DNA of 64,000 nucleotides from Paralcaligenes sp. KSB-10 (GCF_021266465.1 NZ_CP089848.1:496001-560000); one strand, 5' to 3'. Shown: positions 1 through 9,417, counted from the stretch's first letter. A program made the numbers and translations. The notes: generated by a model not told the origin, from the sequence alone.

Positions 1-380
1 AAGCCATGGCCAAGAGCGCGGCGGCGGGCCGCATTATTACCATGACGTCGATTGCCGGCGAGCTGGCGCGGGCCGGCGATGCGATTTATCCCATTGCCAA
101 GCAGGGATTGAGCGGCATGGTGCGTGCACTGGCGGTGGAATACGGGCCCAAGGCGATTACCAGCAATGGCATAGCGCCCGGCACATTTGCGACGGAAGCC
201 AATGCCCAACTGGTCGACGACCCGCTCAAAAGCAAACGGGTCGTGGGCCGCAATCCGCTTGGGCGCTGGGGTCGGCCCAGCGAGATAGCAGGCGCCGCCG
301 TGTTCCTGGCCTCGCCTGCCGCATCGTACGTCAATGGCCATATTCTGGTGGTCGACGGAGGCTTTTCCATTACGTTTTAA
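1..380 (+). CDS. SDR-family oxidoreductase, C-terminal part (5' end outside window)
   Basis: The frame is open to the left edge, so this is the C-terminal half of a classical short-chain dehydrogenase/reductase (usual length about 250 residues). The visible part carries the catalytic serine region (MTSIAG), the YxxxK catalytic pair (YPIAK), the structural NGIAPG segment and the C-terminal VVDGG motif typical of NAD(P)-dependent classical SDRs. The Rossmann glycine motif is missing only because the window cuts it off. The ATG at position 6 is internal, not the true start. The substrate cannot be told; the sequence resembles gluconate 5-dehydrogenase or 3-oxoacyl reductase types. It converges on the MFS gene, with an 11 bp overlap. 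Confidence 0.85.
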   Translation, partial: AMAKSAAAGRIITMTSIAGELARAGDAIYPIAKQGLSGMVRALAVEYGPKAITSNGIAPGTFATEANAQLVDDPLKSKRVVGRNPLGRWGRPSEIAGAAVFLASPAASYVNGHILVVDGGFSITF

Positions 381-1836
381 ACTTTGGCGCGGGCGTCCGG
401 GCGACCCTGTCTTGCAGATTCATTGCCCGGCCGGGGGCGGAGGCACTGATATATCGAGCCGCAATCAGTACGGCTACCAGGTAGGCGATCGCGACAACCC
501 CGCACATCCACGGTAAACCATGCGACCAGTCGGGCTGCATATGGATCGCCGCACCCATCACCGCAACGCCCACCAAGGCGCCAATCTGGCGATTGGCATT
601 CAATGCCGCGGCCGCGATATTGGCATGATCCTGGCCCGCCAATTGCATCATGATAACGGTCATTGCCGGCACGGCCATACCTACGCCGAGATTGGCCGCT
701 GCCATCAGCACGATTAGTAGCGCATAGGGCATGCGTGCCGTAAAAATCGTCAGACCGACGAAAATGATTCCCGCCGTTGCAAGCCCCGCCAGCATGGTGG
801 TGCGTGTATCCCGGCGGGCGCTGATCCGGCCGGACAACAAGCTGCCGATGCTGAACATTGCCATCAAGGGCAAAAGGGCGATGCCGGTATGCCAGGCGTC
901 GGCGCCGCGCTCCTGCTGCAGATACAAACTGATCAGGAACAGTTGCCCGTATGCTCCGAGATTGATAAAAAAACCGATGCCGTTGGTGGCGGCAAAGCGC
1001 GAGTTATGGGACAGGTCCCGCGGCACGACGGGCGTGGCGCTGCGCTGTTCTCTCATGGCGAACAGCAATATGGCGGCAATACCCATGGCCGCCGCGCCCA
1101 GAATTGCCATGGATGACCAGCCGTATGATGCTCCATTGATCATGACAAAAGAAAATGCGGCCAAGCCGATTATGGCAAGCATGTGGCCTATCGTGCCTAG
1201 CGCCTGGCGATGGCGGGGCGATGGGGCAAGATGGCGCAAACCCAGCATTATCCCCAGCAGGCCGATCGGAATGTTCAGCCAGAAAATGAAGCGCCAGCCG
1301 ACCGCGGCCACAACGATACCTCCTACCAGTGGCCCTGTTGCACCCGCGGCCGATACGATGGTCGACCACAGGCTCAATACCTTGATGCGCGCTGAGTCTT
1401 CCGGGTATGCCTGATTCAGCAAGCTCAGGGAGGCCGGCATGAACAGGGCGGCTCCAACACCTTGCAGCAGGCGTGCTCCCACGAGGGCGGCGCCACTGGG
1501 AGCCAAGCCGCACAGCAGGGACGCGCTGACGAATATGCACAGTCCGGCCATATAGGCGGCCCGGGCTCCATAACGGTTCGCCATCGCCCCGCCCAGCAGC
1601 AAGAATGCGGCAAATGTCAGGGTGTAGCCGTCCACCACCCACACCAGGCCGGCCAAGCTTATATCCAGACTGGCTTGTATATGCGTCAAGGCGACATTGA
1701 CAACGGTGACGTCAAGCATGGCCATGACAAAGCCGAGCGCCAACGCGATGAGCGGCCATGCGGAAATGCGGGATGTCTCTTTTGCAGTGGGGATGAGCGT
1801 TGGAGCCAGGCCGGCGCATTGTTGTGTAATCGGCAT
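370..1836 (-). CDS. MFS drug exporter, DHA2 (EmrB/QacA, 14-TM) type
   Basis: A 488-residue polytopic membrane protein. The N-terminal stretch LDVTVVNVAL matches motif D1 of the 14-TM DHA2 drug:H+ antiporters, and the GGAMANRYGAR loop is motif A between TM2 and TM3. Length and hydrophobic profile fit 14 helices. It probably exports a hydrophobic compound or antimicrobial by proton antiport across the inner membrane. I chose the start at 1836 (MPITQQ) over the longer frame from 1896, because the longer form would run into the divergent LysR gene and adds a non-hydrophobic tail. It is divergent from the LysR gene at 1942, its likely regulator. The substrate is unknown. Confidence 0.88.
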   Translation of the reverse strand: MPITQQCAGLAPTLIPTAKETSRISAWPLIALALGFVMAMLDVTVVNVALTHIQASLDISLAGLVWVVDGYTLTFAAFLLLGGAMANRYGARAAYMAGLCIFVSASLLCGLAPSGAALVGARLLQGVGAALFMPASLSLLNQAYPEDSARIKVLSLWSTIVSAAGATGPLVGGIVVAAVGWRFIFWLNIPIGLLGIMLGLRHLAPSPRHRQALGTIGHMLAIIGLAAFSFVMINGASYGWSSMAILGAAAMGIAAILLFAMREQRSATPVVPRDLSHNSRFAATNGIGFFINLGAYGQLFLISLYLQQERGADAWHTGIALLPLMAMFSIGSLLSGRISARRDTRTTMLAGLATAGIIFVGLTIFTARMPYALLIVLMAAANLGVGMAVPAMTVIMMQLAGQDHANIAAAALNANRQIGALVGVAVMGAAIHMQPDWSHGLPWMCGVVAIAYLVAVLIAARYISASAPGRAMNLQDRVARTPAPKFKT

Positions 1837-1846
1837 GATGACAATT

Positions 1847-1866
1847 CCATATCTTGAAGAATATGG
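1847..1866. promoter_or_regulatory. Inverted repeat between divergent MFS and LysR genes (candidate operator)
   Basis: A perfect inverted repeat with 6-bp arms, CCATAT and ATATGG, separated by 8 bases, lies 11 bp upstream of the MFS start and about 75 bp upstream of the LysR start. The spacing and position fit a LysR-type or exporter-control operator. Assignment to the adjacent LysR protein is an inference from the divergent arrangement. Confidence 0.45.
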
Positions 1867-1941
1867 TGGAAATGTTAAAGGCTGCCGTAAATGCATAAAA
1901 GCAGTATTATTGCCTTGTCATCATGCAAAATTGCATTTCAA

Positions 1942-2898
1942 ATGGATTGGGACAACGCCCGGGTTTTTCTTGCCATTTACCGCATGGGAACCTTGCGCGG
2001 CGCGTCCAGCGCGCTGCATGTCGATCAAGCGACAGTCGGTCGGCGCCTTGCTTCGCTTGAAAAGTCGCTTGATGTCAGGCTGTTTTTACGGACGCCAGCC
2101 GGCTACGTGCCGACGCCGGCCGGCGAGCTTGCTTTCCATGCCGCCGAGCGTATGGAAAACGCGGCTCATCAATTGCAGCGGCAAATGCAGGGCACCGACA
2201 AGCAACTGTCCGGCACTGTCCGGGTGGCATGTACCGATGGTACGGCGGTTTACGCCATGATGAATGCTTTGCAAACGCTGCACGCATCTCATCCGGACAT
2301 ACGGGTCGTCCTGACAACGTCCTCGCAAATGACGAACCTGACGCGGCGTGAAGCGGATCTGGCGGTCCGCCCCGTCCGGCCCGACAGTCCTGATCTGATC
2401 ACTCGCCATCTGGCACGCTGCGAAGCGGCTCTTTATGCCTCCCAATCTTATCTGGAGGCACGCGGCGAGCCGCGGCAGGGCGTTGCCTTGGCCGGCCACG
2501 ATGTGGTCATCTACCAACCGTCCATCGCCCGCTATCAGAGTGAAACACTGTGCGAAGAACCCATATGCAACGCGAAAGTAGCGCTGGAGGTGAACACAAG
2601 CCTGATGCTGTTCCATGCAGTGCGGGCCGGCCTGGGCATTGGCGAGTTGCCGACGTTTCTGGCGCACGACGACCCTCTGCTGCAGCGCATTTGGCCGGAT
2701 AGGGCGGTGCCTTATGACATGTGGCTGGTTCTGCATGGCGATCTGAATCGAACTGCAAGAGTCAGGGCAGTTGCCGATGCAATCATCGAGGTTTTCGAAA
2801 AATTGTCCAAGGCCGCATCGATTCGAGAAAAAGACTCGCCTCGTCTGGAGCCGGCGGTGAACATGGCTTCCATGAATCCACGAATGCACGGAAAGTAG
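1942..2898 (+). CDS. LysR-family transcriptional regulator
   Basis: A 318-residue LysR-type regulator. An N-terminal winged helix-turn-helix (residues about 1-60, with the conserved pattern ASSALHVDQATVGRRLASLE) is followed by a substrate-binding domain. The 'DWDNARVFLAIYR' N-terminus is typical of the LysR subgroup seen beside transporters and oxidoreductases. I chose the ATG at 1942 because the family begins a few residues before the helix; the upstream ATG at 1891 would add 17 atypical residues. It is divergent from the MFS exporter and probably controls it. The inducer is unknown. Confidence 0.85.
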   Translation: MDWDNARVFLAIYRMGTLRGASSALHVDQATVGRRLASLEKSLDVRLFLRTPAGYVPTPAGELAFHAAERMENAAHQLQRQMQGTDKQLSGTVRVACTDGTAVYAMMNALQTLHASHPDIRVVLTTSSQMTNLTRREADLAVRPVRPDSPDLITRHLARCEAALYASQSYLEARGEPRQGVALAGHDVVIYQPSIARYQSETLCEEPICNAKVALEVNTSLMLFHAVRAGLGIGELPTFLAHDDPLLQRIWPDRAVPYDMWLVLHGDLNRTARVRAVADAIIEVFEKLSKAASIREKDSPRLEPAVNMASMNPRMHGK

Positions 2899-2994
2899 TA
2901 CAGTTCTTTTGTACTGAACTCTCTTGAATCCGTGTGTGCAGGCTGCCGTGTATTCGTCGCAAGCCGCTCGGAATTTTTATCTGGAATCGTTATC

Positions 2995-4062
2995 ATGAAT
3001 CGCCCGGTCCGTCTGGCAATCAACGGCTATGGCCGCATTGGCCGCTGTTTTTTGCGCGCCTTGCAGGAATCTCCACTGAAAAGCAGGTTCCAGATTGTGG
3101 CGATCAACGAGCCGGCGGATCTGGATTCAATGGTCTATCTGACCCGGTACGATTCCACTCATGGAGTATTTCCCGGACAAGTGGAGCAGGGGCCCGACAG
3201 CCTGATCATCGATGGCATACACATCCAGGTCAGCCATGCACAGGCGCCTGAAGACGTCGATTGGGACAGTTTGAAGATAGATCTGCTGATCGAGTGTTCC
3301 GGCCATTATGGTACGCGCAACGAATTGAACCGCTTCCTGGATGCCGGCTGCCCACGCCTGCTGCTCTCGCATCCGGGGCGCAGTGCGCAGGACGTCGATT
3401 TCACCATGGTTTACGGAATCAATCATCACGAACTTACCGGCACGGAACGCCTGGTTTCCAATGCGTCCTGCACGACCAACGCCATCGTTCCGGTCATCGC
3501 GCAACTGCACCGTGCCTTTGGCATTGAACATGCCTTTCTGACGACTCTGCATTCCGTCATGAACGACCAACCGCTGATCGACGGCTATCATCATTCAGAC
3601 TTGCGCCGGACCCGTTCAGCGATGCAATCGATTGTTCCTGTGGCCACCGGCTTGGCCCAAGGCGTGGAGCGTTTTATGCCGCAGCTCGCGGGCAGGGTCC
3701 AGGCCAAGGCCGTTCGCGTCCCTACGCTCAATGTTTCGGCCATCGACATGATGGTGAATTTGCAGCGCGATGCGAGCGCCAAAGAAATCAATGCGCTGCT
3801 GTGCGGCGCCGCCGAGTGCCAGCCTGGCCTGCTCGCTTATTCGGATGCTCCTCATGCGTCGGTCGACTTCAATCACAATCCTCATTCGGCGATCGTGGAC
3901 GGCAGCCAGACACGAGTCAATGGACCCCGTTTCGCCAATGTTTTTGTCTGGTTCGATAACGAATGGGCGTTCGCGTGCAGACTGCTGGATGCGGCCGAGG
4001 TCTGGTCGCATCATTATGCGCATCAGCGGCAGCCGGCAAGACTTGCCGCACAGCATGCATAG
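2995..4062 (+). CDS. epd: D-erythrose-4-phosphate dehydrogenase (GAPDH superfamily)
   Basis: A 355-residue cytoplasmic enzyme with the N-terminal NAD-binding motif INGYGRIGR and the catalytic Cys159 in SNASCTTN. The stretch NDQPLIDGYHHSDLRRTRSA and the end NDPHSAIVDG-like region (here NPHSAIVDGSQTRV) match erythrose-4-phosphate dehydrogenase rather than glycolytic GapA. It would oxidise D-erythrose 4-phosphate to 4-phosphoerythronate, the first step of the DXP-dependent pyridoxal phosphate pathway. The start at 2995 (MNRPVRL) fits the family; a longer frame from 2932 has no matching sequence. A glycolytic or gluconeogenic GAPDH role is the main alternative. It is followed after 113 bp by fumC. 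Confidence 0.82.
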   Translation: MNRPVRLAINGYGRIGRCFLRALQESPLKSRFQIVAINEPADLDSMVYLTRYDSTHGVFPGQVEQGPDSLIIDGIHIQVSHAQAPEDVDWDSLKIDLLIECSGHYGTRNELNRFLDAGCPRLLLSHPGRSAQDVDFTMVYGINHHELTGTERLVSNASCTTNAIVPVIAQLHRAFGIEHAFLTTLHSVMNDQPLIDGYHHSDLRRTRSAMQSIVPVATGLAQGVERFMPQLAGRVQAKAVRVPTLNVSAIDMMVNLQRDASAKEINALLCGAAECQPGLLAYSDAPHASVDFNHNPHSAIVDGSQTRVNGPRFANVFVWFDNEWAFACRLLDAAEVWSHHYAHQRQPARLAAQHA

Positions 4063-4175
4063 AGCCCCCGCCGGGTGAGAGGAATTCAGCCCTGACACAG
4101 CCCGGACGGGCGTATAGTGTGCATCACTTTTTATTGCAAAGACCCAATTTTACATATTGAATCAAGGAGCATTTC

Positions 4176-5570
4176 ATGGCTGCAACCCGCGTTGAAACTG
4201 ACTCGATGGGTGCCATCGATGTCCCGGGAGATCATTACTGGGGCGCGCAAACGCAGCGTTCCATAGAAAATTTTCCTATAGGGGTGGCACGTTTCAAATG
4301 GCAGGCTCCGGTTATCGAAGCCTTGGGAATCCTGAAAAAGGCTGCGGCTCAAGCCAATGCCGAGTTGGGTGAATTGCCCGGAAATATTGCCGAACTGGTG
4401 GCGCGCGCAGCCGATGAAGTGATTGCCGGCAAGCACAACCAGGAGTTTCCATTGGTCGTGTTTCAAACCGGATCGGGCACGCAGTCCAATATGAATGCCA
4501 ACGAAGTCATTGCCAACCGGGCGATCGAGATGGCCGGCGGAGTGCTGGGCAGTAAGACGCCCGTGCATCCCAATGATCACGTCAATCGCGGCCAATCCTC
4601 CAACGATACCTTTCCGACCGCCATGCATATCGCGGTTGCACAAGAGCTGCATCGAGCCCTGATTCCAGCGGTTGAATTGCTGCGGAACACCTTGGCTGCC
4701 AAGTCCGCGCAATATCAGGGGGTGGTGAAAACAGGACGGACGCATTTGCAGGACGCGACCCCGATTACATTGGGACAGGAAATCGGCGGATGGGTAGCGC
4801 AAATCGATTTTTCACTGGCCGCGGTCAAAGCCTGCCTGCCCGGAATATACGATTTGGCCATTGGAGGTACGGCTGTGGGTACCGGGCTCAATTCCCATCC
4901 GAAATTCGGCGACACGGCAGCCGCTCATATTTCCACTATTACCGGTTTGCCCTTTCAGTCGGCACCCAATAAATTCTTTGCCCTGTCGGCCCACGACGCC
5001 CTGGTCAATCTTTCCGCCTCGCTTCGTACGCTGGCCGGGGGGCTCATGAAAATGGCGAATGATGTGCGCTGGCTGGCCAGCGGCCCGCGCTGCGGCATCG
5101 GCGAGCTGCAGATTCCCGATAATGAACCCGGCTCGTCCATCATGCCCGGCAAGGTCAATCCAACACAGTGCGAGGCCATGACGATGGTCTGCGTGCAGGT
5201 TTTCGGCAACGACGCCGCCACGGCGTTCGCGGGCAGCCAAGGTAATTTTCAACTTAATGTATTCAAGCCTGTCATGGTGCATAACGTGCTTGAAAGCATA
5301 GGCTTGCTGGGCGATGCCTGCCGCGCCTTTAACGATCATTGCGCAGTGGGCATTGAGCCCAATCTGGATAAAATCGCGAGCAATCTGGAAAAGAACCTGA
5401 TGCTGGTAACTGCCCTGAACCGCCATATTGGCTACGATAAAGCCGCGGCCATTGCCAAAAAGGCACAGCACGAGCAAACTACCTTGCGCACCGCCGCCCT
5501 GGCCCTGGGCTATGTCAGCGCCGAGCAGTACGACGCCTGGATTGTGCCGATGGATATGACGCATACCTGA
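4176..5570 (+). CDS. fumC: Class II fumarate hydratase
   Basis: A 464-residue fumarase of the aspartase/fumarase superfamily, catalysing reversible hydration of fumarate to L-malate in the TCA cycle. The superfamily signature [11 protein letters not shown] is at about residues 317-327, and the other active-site regions [27 protein letters not shown] and [13 protein letters not shown] are all present. It is a full-length iron-free homotetramer type. A strong Shine-Dalgarno AAGGAG precedes the ATG. A GC-rich hairpin lies just downstream before the convergent thiolase-like gene. Confidence 0.95.
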   Translation: MAATRVETDSMGAIDVPGDHYWGAQTQRSIENFPIGVARFKWQAPVIEALGILKKAAAQANAELGELPGNIAELVARAADEVIAGKHNQEFPLVVFQTGSGTQSNMNANEVIANRAIEMAGGVLGSKTPVHPNDHVNRGQSSNDTFPTAMHIAVAQELHRALIPAVELLRNTLAAKSAQYQGVVKTGRTHLQDATPITLGQEIGGWVAQIDFSLAAVKACLPGIYDLAIGGTAVGTGLNSHPKFGDTAAAHISTITGLPFQSAPNKFFALSAHDALVNLSASLRTLAGGLMKMANDVRWLASGPRCGIGELQIPDNEPGSSIMPGKVNPTQCEAMTMVCVQVFGNDAATAFAGSQGNFQLNVFKPVMVHNVLESIGLLGDACRAFNDHCAVGIEPNLDKIASNLEKNLMLVTALNRHIGYDKAAAIAKKAQHEQTTLRTAALALGYVSAEQYDAWIVPMDMTHT

Positions 5571-5584
5571 AAAAAGCATGGTCG

Positions 5585-5603
5585 GCGCGTCGAACAGACG
5601 CGC
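5585..5603. terminator. Candidate terminator hairpin between convergent fumC and thiolase-like gene
   Basis: A perfect 7-bp stem, GCGCGTC and GACGCGC, with a 5-base loop lies 15 bp after the fumC stop codon. It is followed by only a weak T-containing tract (ATTGTTG), so efficiency is uncertain. It could serve either converging transcript. Confidence 0.4.
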
Positions 5604-5627
5604 ATTGTTGCGCTCGCGGAAAGGTGA

Positions 5628-6803
5628 TCAGAGTGTATTTTCGGAGCCCAGAATAGCCGTAGACTGGCTTGACAGCGTGCCGCCGTTGCCATGCACGAGC
5701 GCCAGTTCGGCACCGGCGATCTGGCGCTCGCCGCATGCCCCGCGCAATTGCCTGACCGCTTCGATCATGATGAAAATGCCGTACATGCCGGGATGAATGC
5801 ACGAGAGGCCGCCACCATTGGTATTGACTGCCAGGCGGCCGCCCGGAGCAATGGCGCCGCCACTGACAAAACTGCCGCCTTCCCCTTTTTTACAAAAGCC
5901 CAGGTCTTCGAGAAAGAGCAATGTGTTGATCGTAAAGGCGTCGTAAAGCTCAACCACATCCATGTCAGCGGGACTCACTTGCGCCATTGCAAATGCGTGC
6001 CGGCCCGACTGCGTGGCTGCGGTGACAGTAAGATCGTCCATCGACGAAATCTGGCGATTCCAGACCGCCGTCGAATTACCCAGAACATAGACAGGCTTGT
6101 GCTTGAGCGACTTGGCCCGATCGGCGCGTACCAGCACATAGGCTCCCGCGCCATCGTTGACCAGGCAGCAGTCGCGTATGGTCAGAGGATCTGAAACCAT
6201 GCGTGCCGACAAGACGTCGTCTATTGTCAAAGGGTCGCGCATCAGCGCTTCCGGGTTCAGTTGCGCCCATTTGCGGGCGGCGACGGCCACTTCCGCCAAA
6301 TGCTCCCGCCGGGTTCCATACTGGTGCATATGCCGGGCAGCAGCCAGAGCATAAGAGCTCAAAGGATTGAGCGGGTTATAGGGCGCCTCGTAAGGCTGAG
6401 GGTCAAGCTTACGCCGAATCTTGCCAATTTCGGCACGGTTGAGCGTGGAAGTGCGTTGTGTGCTGCCATAGCATACAAGGACGGCATTGCATTGCCCCGA
6501 CTCCAGGGCTTGGAGGGCGGGCATCAGGTGTGCGACAAAGCTGGAGCCGCCCAGCATGGTGCCATCGATAAACGTGGGCTTGATCCCCAAATGCTCGATG
6601 ACAGGCATTACCCACATGGGGGCTGAAACGCTTGCCGTGGTAATGCCGTCGATGTCCTGCATGGTCAGGCCCGCGTCGGCGACGGCGCGTTGGGCGGCCT
6701 GCACCAGGATTTCCATTTCGGAAAAACCGGTAGCCTGCCCTATGCCCGCCTGTCCTATGCCCACAATGGCAACTGCTCCCCTGAGACGTTTGTTTATCAT
6801 CAT
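5628..6803 (-). CDS. Thiolase-fold (Ltp/SCP-x type) protein lacking the usual nucleophilic cysteine
   Basis: A 391-residue thiolase-superfamily protein of the lipid-transfer/SCP2-thiolase group. The region that carries the acylated cysteine in true thiolases (about residue 90) reads LGGSSF (84-89), with serine instead. The C-terminal region GNGGTLSS also lacks the CxG cysteine motif. The NTNGGGLS and HPGMYG stretches keep the fold. It overlaps the DUF35 gene by 4 bp. In steroid degraders such Ltp proteins pair with DUF35 partners and act as retro-aldolases on acyl-CoA, not as thiolases. That role here is an inference; the automatic label would be acetyl-CoA acetyltransferase. Confidence 0.82.
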   Translation of the reverse strand: MMINKRLRGAVAIVGIGQAGIGQATGFSEMEILVQAAQRAVADAGLTMQDIDGITTASVSAPMWVMPVIEHLGIKPTFIDGTMLGGSSFVAHLMPALQALESGQCNAVLVCYGSTQRTSTLNRAEIGKIRRKLDPQPYEAPYNPLNPLSSYALAAARHMHQYGTRREHLAEVAVAARKWAQLNPEALMRDPLTIDDVLSARMVSDPLTIRDCCLVNDGAGAYVLVRADRAKSLKHKPVYVLGNSTAVWNRQISSMDDLTVTAATQSGRHAFAMAQVSPADMDVVELYDAFTINTLLFLEDLGFCKKGEGGSFVSGGAIAPGGRLAVNTNGGGLSCIHPGMYGIFIMIEAVRQLRGACGERQIAGAELALVHGNGGTLSSQSTAILGSENTL

Positions 6804-7195
6804 TCAGCCTCTGTTTGGACGAACACAAGCAGTTTGCCTTCATCTGCACTTATTATTCGGGCTTTTACCGGCATGCCGATTGCGACGGATTCCGGAGGTA
6901 TGCCCTCGACGCGGCTCATCAGGCGCGAGCCTTCCTTCAAATCGACAAGCGCAATATTGTAGTTGCCGCCGTCTTCCGGCCTGCGCGTGACCACAGTGCT
7001 GGAGTAGACCGTGCCCAGCCCCGAAGGGGAGAACCACTCGAGATGGTCCGAGCCGCAGTAGGGGCAGAGCATTCGAGGGTAGAAAACACTATGCTGGCAT
7101 GACGTGCAGCGCTGTATCAGAAAATTGCCCTGATCGAGCTGTTCGCGGAAATACAGATCGGCGCCTGTCTCGTGGGGTGCTGGTGCGTTTGGCAT
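6800..7195 (-). CDS. DUF35 / OB-fold nucleic-acid-binding-like protein with zinc ribbon
   Basis: A 131-residue protein with an N-terminal rubredoxin-like zinc ribbon (CTSCQ and CPYCG, two CxxC pairs) followed by a DUF35 OB-fold. Proteins of this type act as small partners of thiolase-like or Ltp enzymes, binding acyl-CoA. The start at 7195 has an AAGG-type Shine-Dalgarno; a TTG 33 bases upstream also stays in frame but is less likely. Its stop overlaps the thiolase-like start in an ATGA arrangement, implying translational coupling and probably a complex of the two products. Confidence 0.85.
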   Translation of the reverse strand: MPNAPAPHETGADLYFREQLDQGNFLIQRCTSCQHSVFYPRMLCPYCGSDHLEWFSPSGLGTVYSSTVVTRRPEDGGNYNIALVDLKEGSRLMSRVEGIPPESVAIGMPVKARIISADEGKLLVFVQTEAE

Positions 7196-7232
7196 GGATG
7201 GATCGACCTTCAGGGAGAATTGGTGCAAGTCT

Positions 7233-8096
7233 TTATACTTTAATTCCTGCTATGCCATTGCCAAGCACCACGATATTGCGCTCCATGGCTTTGGCTTGAA
7301 AATGTATTTTTCCCGAATCGGCGCGCCACATTTCGCAAACCAGGGTTTCGCCGGGAAATACCGGAGACGAGAAGCGGGTATGCAAATAAGCCAGGCGCTC
7401 GGGCTTGTATTCGCAAAAGGTCTTGAGGATGGCATGCGCAGCGACGCCATATGTGCATAGGCCGTGGAGAATCGGTTTTGGATACCCAGCCTGCAGCGCT
7501 ACCTTGGGGTCGACATGCAAAGGATTGAGGTCGGCATTAAGCCTGTACAGCAATGCGGCCTGGGGCAGTATAGGCTGGGTGCAAGTGAAATCGGGAGGTG
7601 TCGAGGGTACTTTGGGCAATGCTTCCGGGGGGCTGTCTCCGGCCTCGAAGCCGCCGTCCGCCCGGCAAAAAGTAGTTTGTTCGATGGTTGCCAGCAAAAC
7701 ATGGTCGTGCGCGCTGAACAACTTGCGTTCGACGATGACCAGGGCTCCTTTTTCGGCACCTTTGTCGATGACATGCGAAACGCGGCAGCGCCCGACCACT
7801 TTACCGGCTTTTGCAAGAGGCTTGTGCAAAGTGAGGCGCTGCTCGCCATGCACCAGCTTGACCCAGGTAATGCCTGCGTCAGGGTCTTGCATCCAGAAAC
7901 CGGGAAAACCCAGGACAACCGGCATGGTGGGAAATGCCTGCAACCGCGCCTCATATACAAAGGGGAGCTGTCGTTCGTCCAGGGGGTCGTGCCCCAAGCC
8001 TATGCTCAGCGCATACAGAATGGTGTCTTTCTCGGTATATTCCTGGGTCACATCGGCAAATTGCCAGTTTTTGACCACGGCGTAATCTAATGACAT
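7233..8096 (-). CDS. MaoC-family hotdog enoyl-CoA hydratase (2-enoyl-CoA hydratase 2 type)
   Basis: A 287-residue double-hotdog protein resembling the hydratase-2 domain of peroxisomal multifunctional enzyme type 2. The second hotdog has the hydratase-2 motif as YRLNADLNPLHVDP followed by HGLCTYG. It would hydrate trans-2-enoyl-CoA to (3R)-3-hydroxyacyl-CoA. It lies between an SDR of the matching dehydrogenase type and the DUF35/Ltp pair, so the four genes encode hydration, oxidation and a carbon-carbon cleavage. The gap to the upstream SDR is 10 bp. Confidence 0.85.
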   Translation of the reverse strand: MSLDYAVVKNWQFADVTQEYTEKDTILYALSIGLGHDPLDERQLPFVYEARLQAFPTMPVVLGFPGFWMQDPDAGITWVKLVHGEQRLTLHKPLAKAGKVVGRCRVSHVIDKGAEKGALVIVERKLFSAHDHVLLATIEQTTFCRADGGFEAGDSPPEALPKVPSTPPDFTCTQPILPQAALLYRLNADLNPLHVDPKVALQAGYPKPILHGLCTYGVAAHAILKTFCEYKPERLAYLHTRFSSPVFPGETLVCEMWRADSGKIHFQAKAMERNIVVLGNGIAGIKV

Positions 8097-8106
8097 GTCG
8101 GCGGCC

Positions 8107-9021
8107 TCAGATGGGGTCCCAATCTATGACTTCCGGGGAACGCTCCAGTTTGAAGAAATGGTGCTTGAGCGCGGGCACGGCCACCTCTGCAATCGATTCC
8201 GGCGTCCAGCCGTCCGACATATGCACGCTGCGAATTGGGCGAGGCTGGCTGAACAACATGATTTCGTTGGCACGCACGGCAAAAATCTGCCCCGTTACTT
8301 CGCGTGCCGCGTCGCTGCCCAGATAGACCACCATAGGCGCCACTTTGCCTGCTTCCATTTTCTGAAGATTCTGAACCCGCTCTTTTTCTTCCGGAGTATT
8401 GGCGGGGATGGAACTGGTCATGCGGCTCCAGGCGAAGGGTGCTATGCAATTCGAACGGACATTAAAGCGTGCCATGTCCAGGGCAATCGATTTGGACAGG
8501 CCGACGATTCCCATTTTCGCCGCCGAATAGTTGGCCTGGCCATAGTTGCCGATAAGACCCGAAGTGGAAGTCATGTGAACGAAGGCACCCGATTCCTGTT
8601 CGCGAAAATGGGGCGCTGCGGCACGGCTGACGTAAAACGTACCATTCAGATGCACATCGAGCACCTGCTGCCATTCGTCGCTGCTCATTTTGTGAAACAA
8701 ACGGTCGCGCAAATTGCCGGCATTGTTCACCACCAGATCGATGCGGCCGTAAATGTCCAGTGCGGCCTGGATGATCTTCCCAGCCCCGTCTTGCGAAGCA
8801 ACGCTATCGGTACTGGAAACCGCTATGCCGCCAGCCTTGCGAATTTCCGAAACCACGGCTTGCGCCGGCCCGTCGCCCCCGCCTTCGCCCGAGAGCGAAA
8901 CGCCGATGTCGTTGATTACAAGCTTTGCGCCCGCCGCCGCCAAGGCCAGCGCAACGCCCCGGCCAATACCGCCGCCTGCGCCGGTTACGACTGCAACTTT
9001 TCCGGATACGATACCGCTCAT
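8107..9021 (-). CDS. SDR-family (3R)-3-hydroxyacyl-CoA dehydrogenase-like protein
   Basis: A 304-residue short-chain dehydrogenase. The glycine-rich NAD motif TGAGGGIGRG is near residues 13-22, NNAG follows at about 98, and the catalytic Tyr and Lys are in YSAAK. Its extra C-terminal segment (SDGWTPESIAE) resembles the dehydrogenase domain of multifunctional enzyme 2. It would oxidise the 3-hydroxyacyl-CoA made by the downstream MaoC protein. The start at 9021 has an AAGGA Shine-Dalgarno 8 bases upstream. It is the first gene of a four-gene minus-strand operon. Confidence 0.86.
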   Translation of the reverse strand: MSGIVSGKVAVVTGAGGGIGRGVALALAAAGAKLVINDIGVSLSGEGGGDGPAQAVVSEIRKAGGIAVSSTDSVASQDGAGKIIQAALDIYGRIDLVVNNAGNLRDRLFHKMSSDEWQQVLDVHLNGTFYVSRAAAPHFREQESGAFVHMTSTSGLIGNYGQANYSAAKMGIVGLSKSIALDMARFNVRSNCIAPFAWSRMTSSIPANTPEEKERVQNLQKMEAGKVAPMVVYLGSDAAREVTGQIFAVRANEIMLFSQPRPIRSVHMSDGWTPESIAEVAVPALKHHFFKLERSPEVIDWDPI

Positions 9022-9417
9022 GTGAAGATTCCTTTTCGTGTGCGGCGGGCAAATCTGCGCCCGATCATTCGCGAGTAAGTGGATCAGGACAATAGCGTCA
9101 ATATCGAAAATCTACCGCTAGCGCCAGTCTACCTATAGTAGGGGATATCGCCGGAAAGACGTCATTCTTTTTGGCAAACCCTCTCTTAAGAATACAAAAA
9201 CAGCAGAGGCGGGGCAGGGCCGATTTTGAGGTATTTCCCACTGACCGGGATCAAAAACGAAAGGCGCCTTTTGCAAAATGGGCGGTCAAGGTGGAGTAGA
9301 CTAGAAATTGGATATCGGTTTGGCATTGAAGCGCGATGCATGAGCTGTTTAGCCCTACTTGCATCATGGTGTCTTTGATACACGGCTCTTTGCTAAACGT
9401 TCAGCGAGAGAAAAAAA
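9022..9417. other. Intergenic region between divergent SDR operon and DUF488 gene
   Basis: About 396 bp with no convincing gene. It must hold the promoters of the minus-strand SDR operon and of the DUF488 gene. No clear long inverted repeat or RNA element was seen; a short imperfect palindrome (CCTATAGTAGG) is near 9131. Confidence 0.5.
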
